Below are positions 1-9,857 of a stretch of 64,000 nucleotides of DNA, in pieces; position 1 is the first letter of the stretch; every line of letters starts with the position of its first letter. The notes under the pieces were generated by a model. The model did no database searches. It was not told the origin of the DNA and saw nothing but the letters and a program-made list of their open reading frames with translations. Origin of the DNA: Papiliotrema nemorosa (lineage: Eukaryota > Basidiomycota > Tremellomycetes > Tremellales > Rhynchogastremaceae); the NCBI GenBank assembly GCA_032158125.1, contig JASKOT010000019.1, positions 308,717 to 372,716 on the forward strand, read 5' to 3'. Made by a program: the position numbers and the translations under genes.

Positions 1-803
1 TGATCCTTCGAGGCATTTTTCTCTTTCGCAAGGCGGAAATCGACTTTTTCTGGAGGAGCGGAACTAGATGTGAGTTTGACCACACCCAGCAGATGCTGAT
101 CGTAGGGTTCTGGCCTGCTGAATGGTGAGCGTAGATTTAGGCGAGAGCTAAGTCCCAGGGAAGATTTTGTGCAGCCTATCAAAGAGTCTGACCGAGGGGA
201 CTTTGACTCGTTCAACAAGGCATACCATGCCCTTCTCACCGATCCCGATGATGAAGTCAGTCTAGATGCGGCTAAACGATGGAGTCGATGGGAAAGTCAA
301 GTGGGCAGGCTGTTTCCTGATCAAGAAGCGATCGCAAGGAGCGATACAGATCTTCGCTGGGCGAGGTGAGTGTCATCGCAATATTACACATTGACAGCAG
401 AACGTTTGCCTTGATGGAGTGCCACTATTCGCTCAACGGAGTAGGCCGCATACAGCAACGTGTACTGACGCGAGGCATTCATGCCTGATGGCCATTTGAT
501 CGAGGAGGCCCAAATGGCCAAGATGTATGTCACGTCGCAATCACCAGCTCACCCGTCAGTCGGCATATCCCTTGTGTGGTTGTCCAAGGCCGGTATGACC
601 TCGTCTGTCCGGTAAGTCTGCTGAATAGCTCCGGTTTACGATAGCCTCAATCGGCGTATGATCTCGCCAAAGCGTGGAGCAAGGGACTGCAGTTGCACAT
701 GATTGCCGATGCTGGTCATACTGCCAAGGAACCTGGAACGCTGCAAAAGCTGACCGAGGTGCGTCTCAGCCTCTTGGTAGATGACTGTGCTACGCCGTGC
801 TGA
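1..803 (+). CDS. Proline iminopeptidase, 3' part (5' end outside window)
   Basis: This is the C-terminal half of an alpha/beta-hydrolase fold proline iminopeptidase (peptidase family S33), which removes N-terminal proline from peptides in the cytosol. It is pieced together from short exons: ILRGIFLFRKAEIDFFWRSG (from base 2), then WFWPAEWEDFVQPIKESDRG, the helical segment to about 366, MECHY, then MPDGHLIEEAQMAKIRHIP, the catalytic-Asp strand VVVQGRYDLVCP (about 570-610) and the catalytic-His segment IADAGHTAKEPG (about 700-735). At least five short introns interrupt it. The nucleophile serine exon lies upstream of the window. The 3' end is unresolved. Direct read-through gives a stop at 801-803, while splicing from about 760 to an acceptor near 840 would end at 961. 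Family assignment is firm; exact ends are not. Confidence 0.85.
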
Positions 804-1036
804 CTGGTGAGACCATGGATGAATTTGGGCGTGGGTGACAGATCTTCATCCCGCATTATCCGGGCCGTGAATATGGGGGGTGGTGGCCAGGGTCGAGTGG
901 CAAAATGACGTTTTCCGAGATGCATGACGATTCCAGTAAACCGATCGCGGGGGGGGACTAAGCTAGTCCAAATGTGTGTTTCCTCGGCCGGCAGGTTCAT
1001 GTCGGTTCATGTCAGCCCAATGGCACTCTATGTCTC

Positions 1037-1130
1037 CCCCTCCACACTCACTAGCCAGCAATAGACTACCAGAGCGGATTTGCTGACTGCAGCGGCAGAC
1101 CGGGATGAATCACCCACCCCCTGGTCCCCT
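1037..1130. promoter_or_regulatory. Cluster of CCCCT (STRE-like) elements
   Basis: CCCCT pentamers occur at 1037-1041, 1118-1122 and 1126-1130, with another at 1287-1291 next to the TATA box. In fungi this pentamer is the core of the stress-response element bound by Msn2/4-type zinc fingers. Its place upstream of an Rds1-type stress gene makes this a plausible control region. The motif is short, so the function is inferred. Confidence 0.4.
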
Positions 1131-1256
1131 GGTCCCTCAAATCCGTGGTTTGACATCATCGTGCAAATATTACAGCTGATTCATTTCTTCGATGGTCATA
1201 TTTTCATGAGATCGAACGTATAAGCCATGGTGACCTCAGCTATCCCTTTCGGCTGG

Positions 1257-1265
1257 TATATATAA
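1257..1265 (+). promoter_or_regulatory. TATA box of the Rds1-like gene
   Basis: TATATATAA lies 46 bp before the ATG at 1311. A strong TATA box so near the start codon implies a short 5' leader and fits a highly inducible gene. Confidence 0.6.
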
Positions 1266-1310
1266 GACCAAGGTGACTTTCTCATCCCCCTCTATACTCA
1301 CCCTTTCAAA

Positions 1311-2589
1311 ATGTTCGCATTCAAGACGCTCGCTGCTGTGTTGCCATTCCTCGCTAGCGTTATCGCTGCACCTGCTCCTATTCCCAATGGAGGTGTAGGA
1401 GTTCGAACGAACGACACTCCCCCAGCATATGCCGTCTACTCTGACTGTGTGTTATCCCTAGATATCTCAAGTGGTGGCTGACGAAATAGTCGATTTCCAG
1501 TCTTTCAACCTGGGTCTGTACCAAGAGTGGATCGAGTTGTACGTCCGCCGCAAGGTCTCTCGATCTCATTGAATCTGACATCCAGGGACTTGTTCAACTA
1601 CGGTGTCGCCCGATTCAGTGCCGAGGAATTCGCCGAGGCTGGATTGAACGCCGATGATGTCTCACTTATCCAATTCATGGCTAACCAGGTGAGCTCAAAC
1701 GTTCTGTGGTCAGATGGACAGTGCTGACATTTTTTAGGAAGTTGGTCACGCTACCCTTCTTTCCAACATCATTGCTCGAGGTGGTCGAGAACCTGCTCAG
1801 CAATGCGAGTACAAGTACGATTTTGACAATGTCCGAGACTTTGTCAACTTCTGTCAACGACTCACTCGGTGGGGAGAATCTGGCGTCTACGGATTCTTGT
1901 CTCATCTCGATGCCCGAGATGCTGCGACTTTACTCACTCAATCCATCACCACCGAGGCTCGACAACAAATGGTATTCCGACAATTCTCTGGAGCTCACCC
2001 CATGCCCGTCTACTTTGAGACTGGTATCTCCCAAGCCATGGCATGGTCTTTGCTCAACCGATACATTGTAGGATGCCCCGCCAACAACTCAAGGATCGAA
2101 TGGCCAGCATTCCCTTGGTTGTCCGTCACCAACGAGCCCAACCTGTTGCAAGATGGTTACAACGCCGCCATCACCCACAACCGAACTTCTCTCACCGAGC
2201 CCGGAAGACGAGTCGAGTTCCAATGGGAGTCGGCTGGAAAGAGCGTCGGACCCAACAACAGTTACAACACTTCGATCGGTGGATTGATCAATGCTACTCA
2301 ACCCGCCTTTGCCGCGTTTATCAACCAACTCAACGTCACCTACGCCCCATTGAACGTTACCGGTTCCAACACTGGATTTGCCTTCCAGCCCAACGGTACC
2401 GTCTTCGAGGAGACTCCCAATGACAACATCATCGTGAGTTAATCTTACACATTGCCCGTCCACTGCTGATCGTATCAGAACGGCACTTCGTTTGTCGCTT
2501 TGACCGATGTCGATCTCTACGTCACCCCTTACAACTTGTCCCTCTTGAACGACCACATCTTCGCTTGGGGTCTCTACCAGGCCAACTAA
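1311..2589 (+). CDS. Secreted ferritin-like domain protein, Rds1 type
   Basis: The ATG at 1311 opens a typical signal peptide (MFAFKTLAAVLPFLASVIAA, cut after Ala-Pro-Ala), so the product is secreted or wall-associated. Exons run 1311-1446, from 1490, from about 1586 and from about 1738, with a last intron after about 2432; the stop TAA is at 2587-2589. The mature part starts with FDFQSFNLGLYQEWIEL and DLFNYGVARFSAEEF, followed by the EVGHATLL helix. This is the metal-ligand-like Glu/His pattern of the ferritin-like (DUF4243/Rds1) family. Several N-x-S/T sites follow in the C-terminal half. Rds1 in Schizosaccharomyces pombe responds to starvation and stress. Here the promoter has a TATA box and four CCCCT pentamers. 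Enzyme activity is unknown for the family. Confidence 0.9.
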
Positions 2590-2785
2590 GCGGAGAAGCG
2601 GAGAAGCGTCAGGCGTGAAAAGTGAAAAGTGAAGAGAGAAAAGGAGCTGACCTCGTATCGAGAGGCCATCATATAATATAGCACTATGCTCATCGATGTA
2701 TCGATCACTCTTGCCTTTTGAGACCCTTCTGGGCGATGATCTTGGTCGTGATTGTGCTGAATTTCATTGATGCCTCGCCACTATC

Positions 2786-3184
2786 ATGAATCTCGGTTTA
2801 GCCGGGTTGATTAGCCGATCTCTCACTTTCCAGACCATAAATCGCTATATGGTCAGAATCACCATTATGAACAGGTGACCCCGTCTGTGAGCAACGCTGA
2901 CTGAATAGGATACCCGTTGTACTGGTAAGTAGACTTTAGAGTGGCTACGTGAAAGCTGAGCCGTGAGACAATCGACGAAATCGAGTGAGCAACATACACC
3001 TGTCGTCGGGAATCAGCGCTGACAAGAAGGTATCTTCTTGACCAATTGGCATGTCCACCATCGACGACATGCATCTACAGCTTACACATAGCCGCCACCT
3101 GATAAAGATGAGGAAGCCAAAGTGACCAAACTTCGTCAAACGCTCAAACTCGCTCTGGAACAAGTCCGTAAAAACGCCGAATGA
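2786..3184 (+). CDS. Possible small multi-exon gene (weak)
   Basis: An ATG at 2786 opens about 29 codons (MNLGLAGLISRSLTFQTINR start) to a GT donor near 2875. A tiny middle exon may follow an acceptor ending at about 2908. A final frame from about 3092 reads PPPDKDEEAKVTKLRQTLKL and ends in TGA at 3182-3184. That last stretch is charged and helical, unlike random sequence, but the middle exons are not certain. I do not recognise the product. It could be a small mitochondrial or membrane-associated protein, or chance. Transcript evidence is needed before this is used. Confidence 0.2.
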
Positions 3185-3290
3185 GCCTATCGCTGTTCAA
3201 CCCACTTCCGACATGCATGAGCTCTCCACCTCTGTCGGCTTCGTTGCGCCTCTCCTGCATTTGAACCGGGCCATGCGCTACCAGCACGAG

Positions 3291-3683
3291 CTACGCAACG
3301 ACAGTCGCAGTCTCACTGACTGCTGCCAGCGTACTCATACCCTCCCATCTATCCCGCTTATATCCCGACGTCAAATCTCTGCGCTTCCGAATGCAATCAC
3401 GCTTGAGGCTGTGTGAGCTGTGTGAGCTGTGTGAGCTAGGGTAGAATCGATCGTCGTATCGCACAGCGATAATCTTTCGGATGTGGGCTTGTTCCACCAC
3501 CTTTAAGATTGACAGTCCTAATTGACGATATTGTCTCACCTCCTCTTTGGTGAGCTTTCGGGGAGTGTTGCCGGATGGTTGGGACGAGCTGGGTGATGGA
3601 GGGTCGCACGGGTAGAGGATGGAGGAGGAGGGCGAGGGCGTGATGCAGAGCTCGGCGGTGCTGTTCACAAGAGAGGCCGACAT
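3291..3683 (-). CDS. Possible small protein with Ser/His repeat (weak)
   Basis: An ATG at 3683 starts a 130-residue frame: a Ser/Pro-rich N-terminus, a predicted helix TKEEVRQYRQLGLSILKVVE and a basic tail. A 9-bp tandem repeat within it encodes Ser-His-Ser units. The frame overlaps nothing stronger, but no family is recognised and codon use is not decisive. It sits tail-to-tail with the candidate ending at 3184, and upstream it meets the 3' end of the MFS gene. Treat as hypothetical. Confidence 0.25.
   Translation of the reverse strand: MSASLVNSTAELCITPSPSSSILYPCDPPSPSSSQPSGNTPRKLTKEEVRQYRQLGLSILKVVEQAHIRKIIAVRYDDRFYPSSHSSHSSHSLKRDCIRKRRDLTSGYKRDRWEGMSTLAAVSETATVVA
3411..3437. repeat. 9-bp tandem repeat, three copies
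   Basis: GTGTGAGCT occurs three times in a row (3411-3419, 3420-3428, 3429-3437). On the minus strand it encodes Ser-His-Ser units in the weak frame at 3291-3683. Because the unit is a multiple of three, copy-number change would keep the frame. Confidence 0.8.
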
Positions 3684-3925
3684 CTTTCTTGTTATCTGGA
3701 CTTGACCAAATACTTGGATCCTGGACGTCTTGGGGTCAGAGTAATCCAGTGTAGGTTGCCTATATACCTTGACTACTGTACAAAGGATACCCAATGCGCG
3801 GCGGGGCAACATCCGCGAGATAGCCTGAAGCTGTACACATACAAAGGGTGGAAAGTGCTCGAAGGTGGATATCCAGCTCATGGTCACATTTTACATTTTC
3901 TACACACCAGGCCCCTCTACTCCTT

Positions 3926-5519
3926 CTACTTTCTGATCATTATACCTGACACCACCCCCAGGGCAGCTATCAGACCCATGACGACCCAAATGAGGTTCCC
4001 GCCTAAGATATGTTTCGAGATGGATACTGCGTAGAGGGTCGAGGCGCCTCCTGGACCGATGATACGGACGGCAGACGACATGACTTGCGAGTAACCTGTG
4101 CATCAGTTTGGCACTGACATCTGTGATAGATGCACTCACCATTGATAGCCCCCAGCATCTGACGGGAAGGAGCCGCGGCGTTGGTCATGAGCAAGTTGCA
4201 CACTGTCATCAGTACCCGACTCGAGAGGTAAGAGGTGCTCACCGAAAGCCATATTGGCTATTGCGCTGAAAAGCAATGTCGCTGACAATCCCGTCCAAAC
4301 ACCCACAGACCATCCTCTTCTTGCTAGGACATTCACCAGCGGTAGACCCAGATACGTCGGTAGCCAGAGGATCATCAACCATTTGTACAATCTCCTCGTC
4401 CCGACTTTGCGTTGTAAAGAAGGGAAAGCCGCGACTTGAATCACGATGGTCATGACTGATCTGATCGAAATGGAAATACCAATCTCTTTCTCGGAGAACC
4501 CCAATCCTCCGTCTCTGACAGGGGTAAAGGTGAACAAGGGTTGAAGAGCTGTGTGCGCGCTGCCGAGAAGAGACAAGATCGCAAAGGAGATCATGAGTAT
4601 GTTGATCTTCGGCGTCAAAAGGTCTTTGTATGATACATCCTTGCTCGTGTCGTTTTCGGTAGTCGGGTCGGAAGGTGGCGGTAATGTCTCCTTAAGCCAA
4701 ATGGCAGCGATGATGGCGACGACCAAGGGGAACATGGCGGCGAGGAGATTGGGCAGGAGGTAAGGGTAAGTCTGGAAGATGGGGAAGGTCTTGCCGAGGT
4801 TTGGGAGAGATCTCGTGGATCCAAATGTACCCCCGATAAATGACGCGATGAGGATCCCAATGTTGAGGCATAGAGGGAAGAAGGAGAATGCTCTGGATTC
4901 GTTGGTCTCGTCTGAAATCTCCCCTCTATACGTCAACGATGGTACACGCGTGTAGACCTACACTATACACTTGAGGACGGCAACGTTGCCATTCATCATT
5001 CCGTTAAGACTCCTAGTAATGGCCAGCATCCAAAAGCTGTTGCTGAACCCAAACGCAATGGCCGAGACGGACGACCCGAGACATCCCTTCCATCAGCACC
5101 ACCTTCACATCCATGACTCGCAATGACCGGTCACTCACAAAGATCAAGACGGGTTTTCGTCCTATTCTATCTGATAGTGTACCCCAGTGGAACACCGTCA
5201 TGAGTTGAGTGATCGAAAAGAGACTCTCCACGATCCCCGCCGCGTACCCAACTTCTTCCTCTGTCTCTGCTGCACCGACCTCCAACAACATTTGGTTGAT
5301 AAACGGGAAAATGACATAGAAACATATAGGCTCGACGATCCGGATCAGGCAGATGATGAATAGTTGGACTTTTGGGAGCGGGGTGATGGGATTGGACTGA
5401 GGGTTTTGGGTGGTCTTGATCAGTGGAGTGCGTTCGGTAGCTTCGACCATGGCTTCCTCGACGGTTTCAATGGGTAGTTGATGCTCCAGCGGTCGATTGT
5501 GGGTGTATTTCGCCGACAT
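3926..5519 (-). CDS. MFS transporter, DHA1/ZIFL-like
   Basis: A twelve-helix major facilitator of the drug:H+ antiporter-1 type, probably in plasma or vacuolar membrane; substrate unknown. The first ATG in frame is at 5519 (MSAKYTHN...); the open frame further upstream has no ATG. Exon 1 ends in the motif-A loop GTLSDRIGRKPVLIF (about 5141) and joins GCLGSSVSAIAFGFS. The next join gives VLKCIVGEISDETN, the conserved loop before helix 5, followed by ESRAFSFFPLCLNIG and the second half with WLKETLPPP and the central loop. Last exons follow small introns near 4196-4242 and 4094-4138 and end in the stop at 3926-3928. The acidic/dileucine-like N-terminus (ERTPLIK) may be a sorting signal. Family is clear; substrate is not. 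Confidence 0.9.
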
Positions 5520-6179
5520 CTTGACGAGATCGAGCACGAGATCTAGCGTAGACACTTGAGTTGGGTCGGCCAAAAGGTGAATGAGACGTCGGCCCGGAGC
5601 AGATCTGCGTCGATACTGACAAAGGGGAGTTCAGAGTCAGTGTTCGTAGTCGATGTGTCGATGATTATCGGCCACCTAATTGTCTTTCTGAGTCGTTCGT
5701 CTTCCTCTCAAGCCCTCCACAAGGATCGGGAGGTATGCTTCGGGGCAACGATGGTCCCCATTATCATCCTTCGTTGTTTCTTTACAGCGATCCAGGTGAA
5801 AAACACCGGAGACGGCGTCGAATCCGGTGTAATCCGGGCCGGGGCATCCCTGGGCCCCGTTACCCTTCTGTTCCCTCCGATCCCATCGCTAATGTCTCTG
5901 CAGCTCATCATGGCTCTATTGTGGTCGGGAGATTGAGAAATGATCGGCGGGTTTCGAATTTGTCATAGGTGTGCATTGCGAACAAGGAATGGATATATGT
6001 TGATACGATTTATAATGACTCCAAAGTATATATGAGGATAGAGAGACGGTGACAGAATGATATATGTGACTAATAAGTGTATCAACAAGTTGAAGCTACA
6101 TGATGATGCTACCGCTACCAAGGCCCAGCCCCGTGCGAATGCCAAAACCTCCTATTGCAATAGCCCGACGCACACCACC
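5520..6179. other. Intergenic: MFS promoter and cyclin 3' region
   Basis: This is the upstream region of the minus-strand MFS gene and the downstream region of the cyclin. Short open frames on both strands (for example 5735-5968) lack convincing starts, introns or protein-like composition. I see no RNA gene or repeat. Confidence 0.6.
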
Positions 6180-7503
6180 TCAAGCCGCAACGGCTTTTCG
6201 AACACTCCTGAGCGAAGTCGAATTCCTCACCACGAGCTTTTTCAAAAAGCTGCTCGGGGAAGTGATGGATGATCCGAGAGAAGGAACCTCGTTGTGGTCC
6301 ACGATGAGAATACTGTCTGTACCCGGTTTAGCAGTGTATGACGCTTTGCGCGGTAGCCCCGGGACGGAGACTCGGAGTTGGCCCGAAGAGTGAGAGACGA
6401 GTAGGCCAGAGTACGTGCCGTCGGGTGCGGAATCGACTGATGATTGTGAATCGCAAGAATCCCTTCGTGCCAATCCTGGAGTAGGCGCTTCGAGATGCAG
6501 AGATGCCATGCTGAAAGAGGTACCGCTGCGGAAGGGCGAGGCGGATTGGGGTGTGTCGAAGAGTGTTGATCGTCGACTGGACCAGGCAGCAGGGGTGGAA
6601 CTCTGTTGAGATCGCATGGTCGACTCGTCTGCTGGGGTGGGGAGTCCAGTCTCTGGAGGGACATAGGTCGACTTGGAAGAGCTGGGAATGCTGACTTGCA
6701 ATCGGACAGGAGTGAGGGGTGGTGACTCGAGAGGAGCAGAAACTTGTCGAGGGACAGCGAGGGCAGTAGGGGTGACTCGGCTTCGTCGGTCGGCAATGGT
6801 CGGCTCCCAGAAGGGTCGGAGGTGAGAGATCAATTCACGTTCGTCTACTCGAAGGTTGTAGTCGAGCAAGTACAGCAGTTGCTTCTCCATCAAATTGACC
6901 TCGGCCAAAGAGAAGAATCGACCGTACTTTTGCCAGTGCATGTTCTTGGGCGAAGAGTCGTTGAGATACTTGGCGGCGCAGATGAGGACAGCCAAGAAGA
7001 CTCGATGCCTTGTGCACTTCATACCTGTATATAAGCGTCGATCTTAAGATTATTCAATAGAGGACTCACCCGTTGCCACGGCAGGCAGTTTCTCCTTCAG
7101 CCTCTCGAGGTAGAGCAGGGTGACAGAGAGGGTGGGCATTTGGACATTGCTTTGGACCACTAGGCCCCTGATAAACTCGTGCAGCTCTGGCAGATCCTCC
7201 TCCTCCGGGTTGGCAGTCTTGGGTGCCTCCCACCAGTTGACAGAGTGACCTGTGGAGTCGACCCATTTGGGTGTGGAAGGTGGAGAGGGGATGGCATCGG
7301 CGATTCGGATCACAGAGGTGGCCTTGTCGGCAATGTGGTCTGTAACGGGTTAGCGCCTTCTCATACCGATAAACAGGAGGCGACTTACGGAAAAACTCTG
7401 GCCTGACCTTGTTCTTGAGCGAGTGGACGAGTGTGGGGGAGTGGGTGGACAGTTTGCAAAGGGAGGCAGGGTGGGTGGGGTCTCGGAGTCGTTGAGAAGA
7501 CAT
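6180..7503 (-). CDS. Pho85-type cyclin, Pcl1/Pcl2-like
   Basis: Exons 7389-7503, 7070-7339 and 6180-7024 sum to 1230 nt, a 409-residue protein. The cyclin box spans about residues 20-190: [20 protein letters not shown], the hallmark LYLERL helix, then [20 protein letters not shown], the [17 protein letters not shown] segment and a final helix LLDYNLRV. This is the PCL1/2 subgroup that partners the kinase Pho85/CDK5 in G1 and morphogenesis control. The long Ser/Pro-rich tail (about residues 195-409) has many SP/TP sites, likely CDK or Pho85 targets controlling turnover. It faces a 2.35-kb upstream region, as is common for fungal G1 cyclins with complex control. The exact orthologue (Pcl1, Pcl2 or Pcl9) cannot be decided here. 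Confidence 0.9.
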
Positions 7504-9857
7504 GGCGATGGGAGATGAGATGGTGGTGTGAGATGACTGGATCGACGGGAAATGTGGTTGGAATGAATGTGGGGGTCTCTACTTGAGAGGGTCGGTATGT
7601 GTCGACAGTAGGATCAAAGGTAGGTGTAGAATGGGTCGAAGGTGGAGTGAGATATTATAACTGATGGTACTGGTATTATAGAGTCAGATATTATATGGAG
7701 TGCTCTATCGATGGGAGTGCAAGAAGGGGGGAATGGTGGAAGAGAACCGGTTGCGGACAAACCTCCTTTTTGCGTTGGGATGCTATATGGTGTTAGTAGG
7801 GTTAAGCCTTGGTCGAGATGGCGATCTTTTCATTAGATTTGCTTTGCTTTGACAGAGGGGGCGGGGGGTCACGATCCGGGAGGTAAAATCGATCCGTGGT
7901 TGGGCTGCCTGGACGAGCCCCGTCCCCATTCTGCGTATCATCGTAACGAGCGCAGAACGATGCAACCTCTTTACCGCTTGTGGATCATGGCTACATTCAA
8001 AGTTGCTTCATGCAGCCAAGAAGGATATGATGGAGAAGAAGCCTAGAGCCAGAGTGTAAAAAAGAAACAATGACCATTATGCTGCAGAGAAGGTGAAACT
8101 GGCGCATGAGAGTTTGGACGCGATAGCAAGTCGACTCCCCGGAACGGGTAACATCATCAGTGTCGCCTCTGGGAAAATGGCGCGACTCGATGGGGTGGTA
8201 GCAGCGGCACGCTTTTCTCAGGGAGTGGGGGAGAGGGGGAGGCTGGACAGCTGGAATAGACGAGGTTTAAACTTTGCGCATTTTGCGTCACTGGAATATG
8301 ACTTGTTTTTACAGTTGGGACTTTTACCGGCTTTTGTTCCCTGTCGACTCGGTTCTTTTACCTCTTTGGGTGCAAGAGGCGTTTTAGCATCCCACCCATT
8401 GGGGCTAGTCTTCCGGAGCAGGTGAACCTTGACGGGCGGCTTCGGTTTCTTCGATTGCTTTTCAGCGGCTCAAACACGGGAACCTGCTCGATTATTGTGT
8501 GGCGTTGACTCAGGACCCACACAGGTACTGATCAGATAAACCGATGCGCTCGTGCTCACTGAATCGACGGAGACGAGTAGCATCCGGCCAGCGCCTCACC
8601 TTGTGCCTATGTCTCGAGCCGGTATGCCCAGAATTCCCATCAAACGCCTTGAGTGGCCATGGCATTGCTTATCTCGATTCGTCGCAAAACAACAATAGAG
8701 GGACGTGACAGGTACGGAACATCTCATACACACATTTGTTGTGACTCGGACAGACCGGATGATCTACGTTTGTGTCGGAATACTTAACGTTCGGCTCTTC
8801 CCGCCTGGCGAAAACAAATTACACGCCATTGATTCGCAGCCTCGGTTGAGCCAAGGCATTCCTATGCTCTGTGTTCGCCGCAAATCCTGCTGTCTGGTCG
8901 CTCGTGATCACTTGTGAGCTCCACAGACGCCCCGAGGAGCTCGCTCCATCGCGTGACAACGCCGCCGGCTACCCGTCCCGACTCAGCGAGATGGACAAAA
9001 GAAATCATTGGAGCAGCGTCCCGCGTGAAACGCCAAGCCATATACTCGTCACCGACGAGATGGCAATACCAGCCCGGCGTTAGATGACCCCTACCAGATT
9101 CCCAACAGACGTTGGGCAAGTCACGAGGTCAGCTTTGCCACTGACGGAATGACATGACGTCCGTGTGATCTGGGAAACAGGGCTTTGTCACGGTGGTAGT
9201 AGGTACAATCGTACCCGACACATCACTAGCGAGATTATGATGTGAGTGGAGCTCCTCGAAATGGCGAGCGCAGCAAAAGTGGGTTAGTAGCTTCTACAAG
9301 CCATCTTCCCGCAAAACGCCACCCGCCACCGGCAACCGGATTTGCCACCGGATTTGCCACCGGAAGGTGACGTTTTCGGCAGTCGCCGCAGTCTCTCTAG
9401 GAAGAGTGAAAGTGGCATGCGATGCATGTCCAGCGGTGCGCTGTTGGCGTTAGGAATGTGAGGAGTATGGGCTCGATCCAAGTGCTCCTCCAGCTTGTGA
9501 CTATGCCGTCGGAACGGGGGGTCGGATCTGCCACTAGTCCACAAGATGGGTATTCGAAATGACCGCAGTCCCGCAGAGACGCTTCCAGACACCTCTGCAC
9601 TTCCTGAACAAAATCTGCAAGATGCCCTCGCAGTGTCGGCTTACCTAGCGGGCCCTGGTTGGACTCTTACAGGTATGCAAGTGGTTCTTGAGATGGCGAA
9701 GCTGCGAGGCCACAACAAGTATACCGCCACTCGATGCCACGTGGCTCAAGAACGCGACTGTTTTCTGAACATCATCCAACCCTCTGAATGGGCTTGTTGT
9801 TGCCTTCCAGATATATTCAGTCTTGTCGGCTGCTCTTGACGACCTCATACGATCATC
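7504..9857. other. Long divergent intergenic region (2.35 kb)
   Basis: It lies between the divergently transcribed cyclin (-) and the gene starting at 9858 (+). Open frames at 8093-8425 and 9546-9839 do not look like proteins and lack supporting introns. Apart from a short tandem repeat (9340-9363) I see no structured feature. It probably holds promoters and a long cyclin 5' leader. Confidence 0.5.
9340..9363. repeat. 12-bp tandem repeat
   Basis: ATTTGCCACCGG occurs twice head-to-tail (9340-9351, 9352-9363), preceded by a partial CCACCGGCAACCGG copy. It is non-coding and its role is unknown. Confidence 0.7.

Noticed and set aside
5520..5573. Extension of the MFS protein upstream of 5519
   Set aside because: The open frame has no ATG upstream of 5519 and no acceptor that clearly supports an extra exon.
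8093..8425. 110-residue plus-strand frame in the cyclin gap
   Set aside because: Starts with GTG, has no ATG-led alternative, no domain and no splice support.
9546..9839. 97-residue plus-strand frame before the gene at 9858
   Set aside because: Begins with ATG but composition is not protein-like, contains a long uncharged Cys-rich end and has no homology I recognise.
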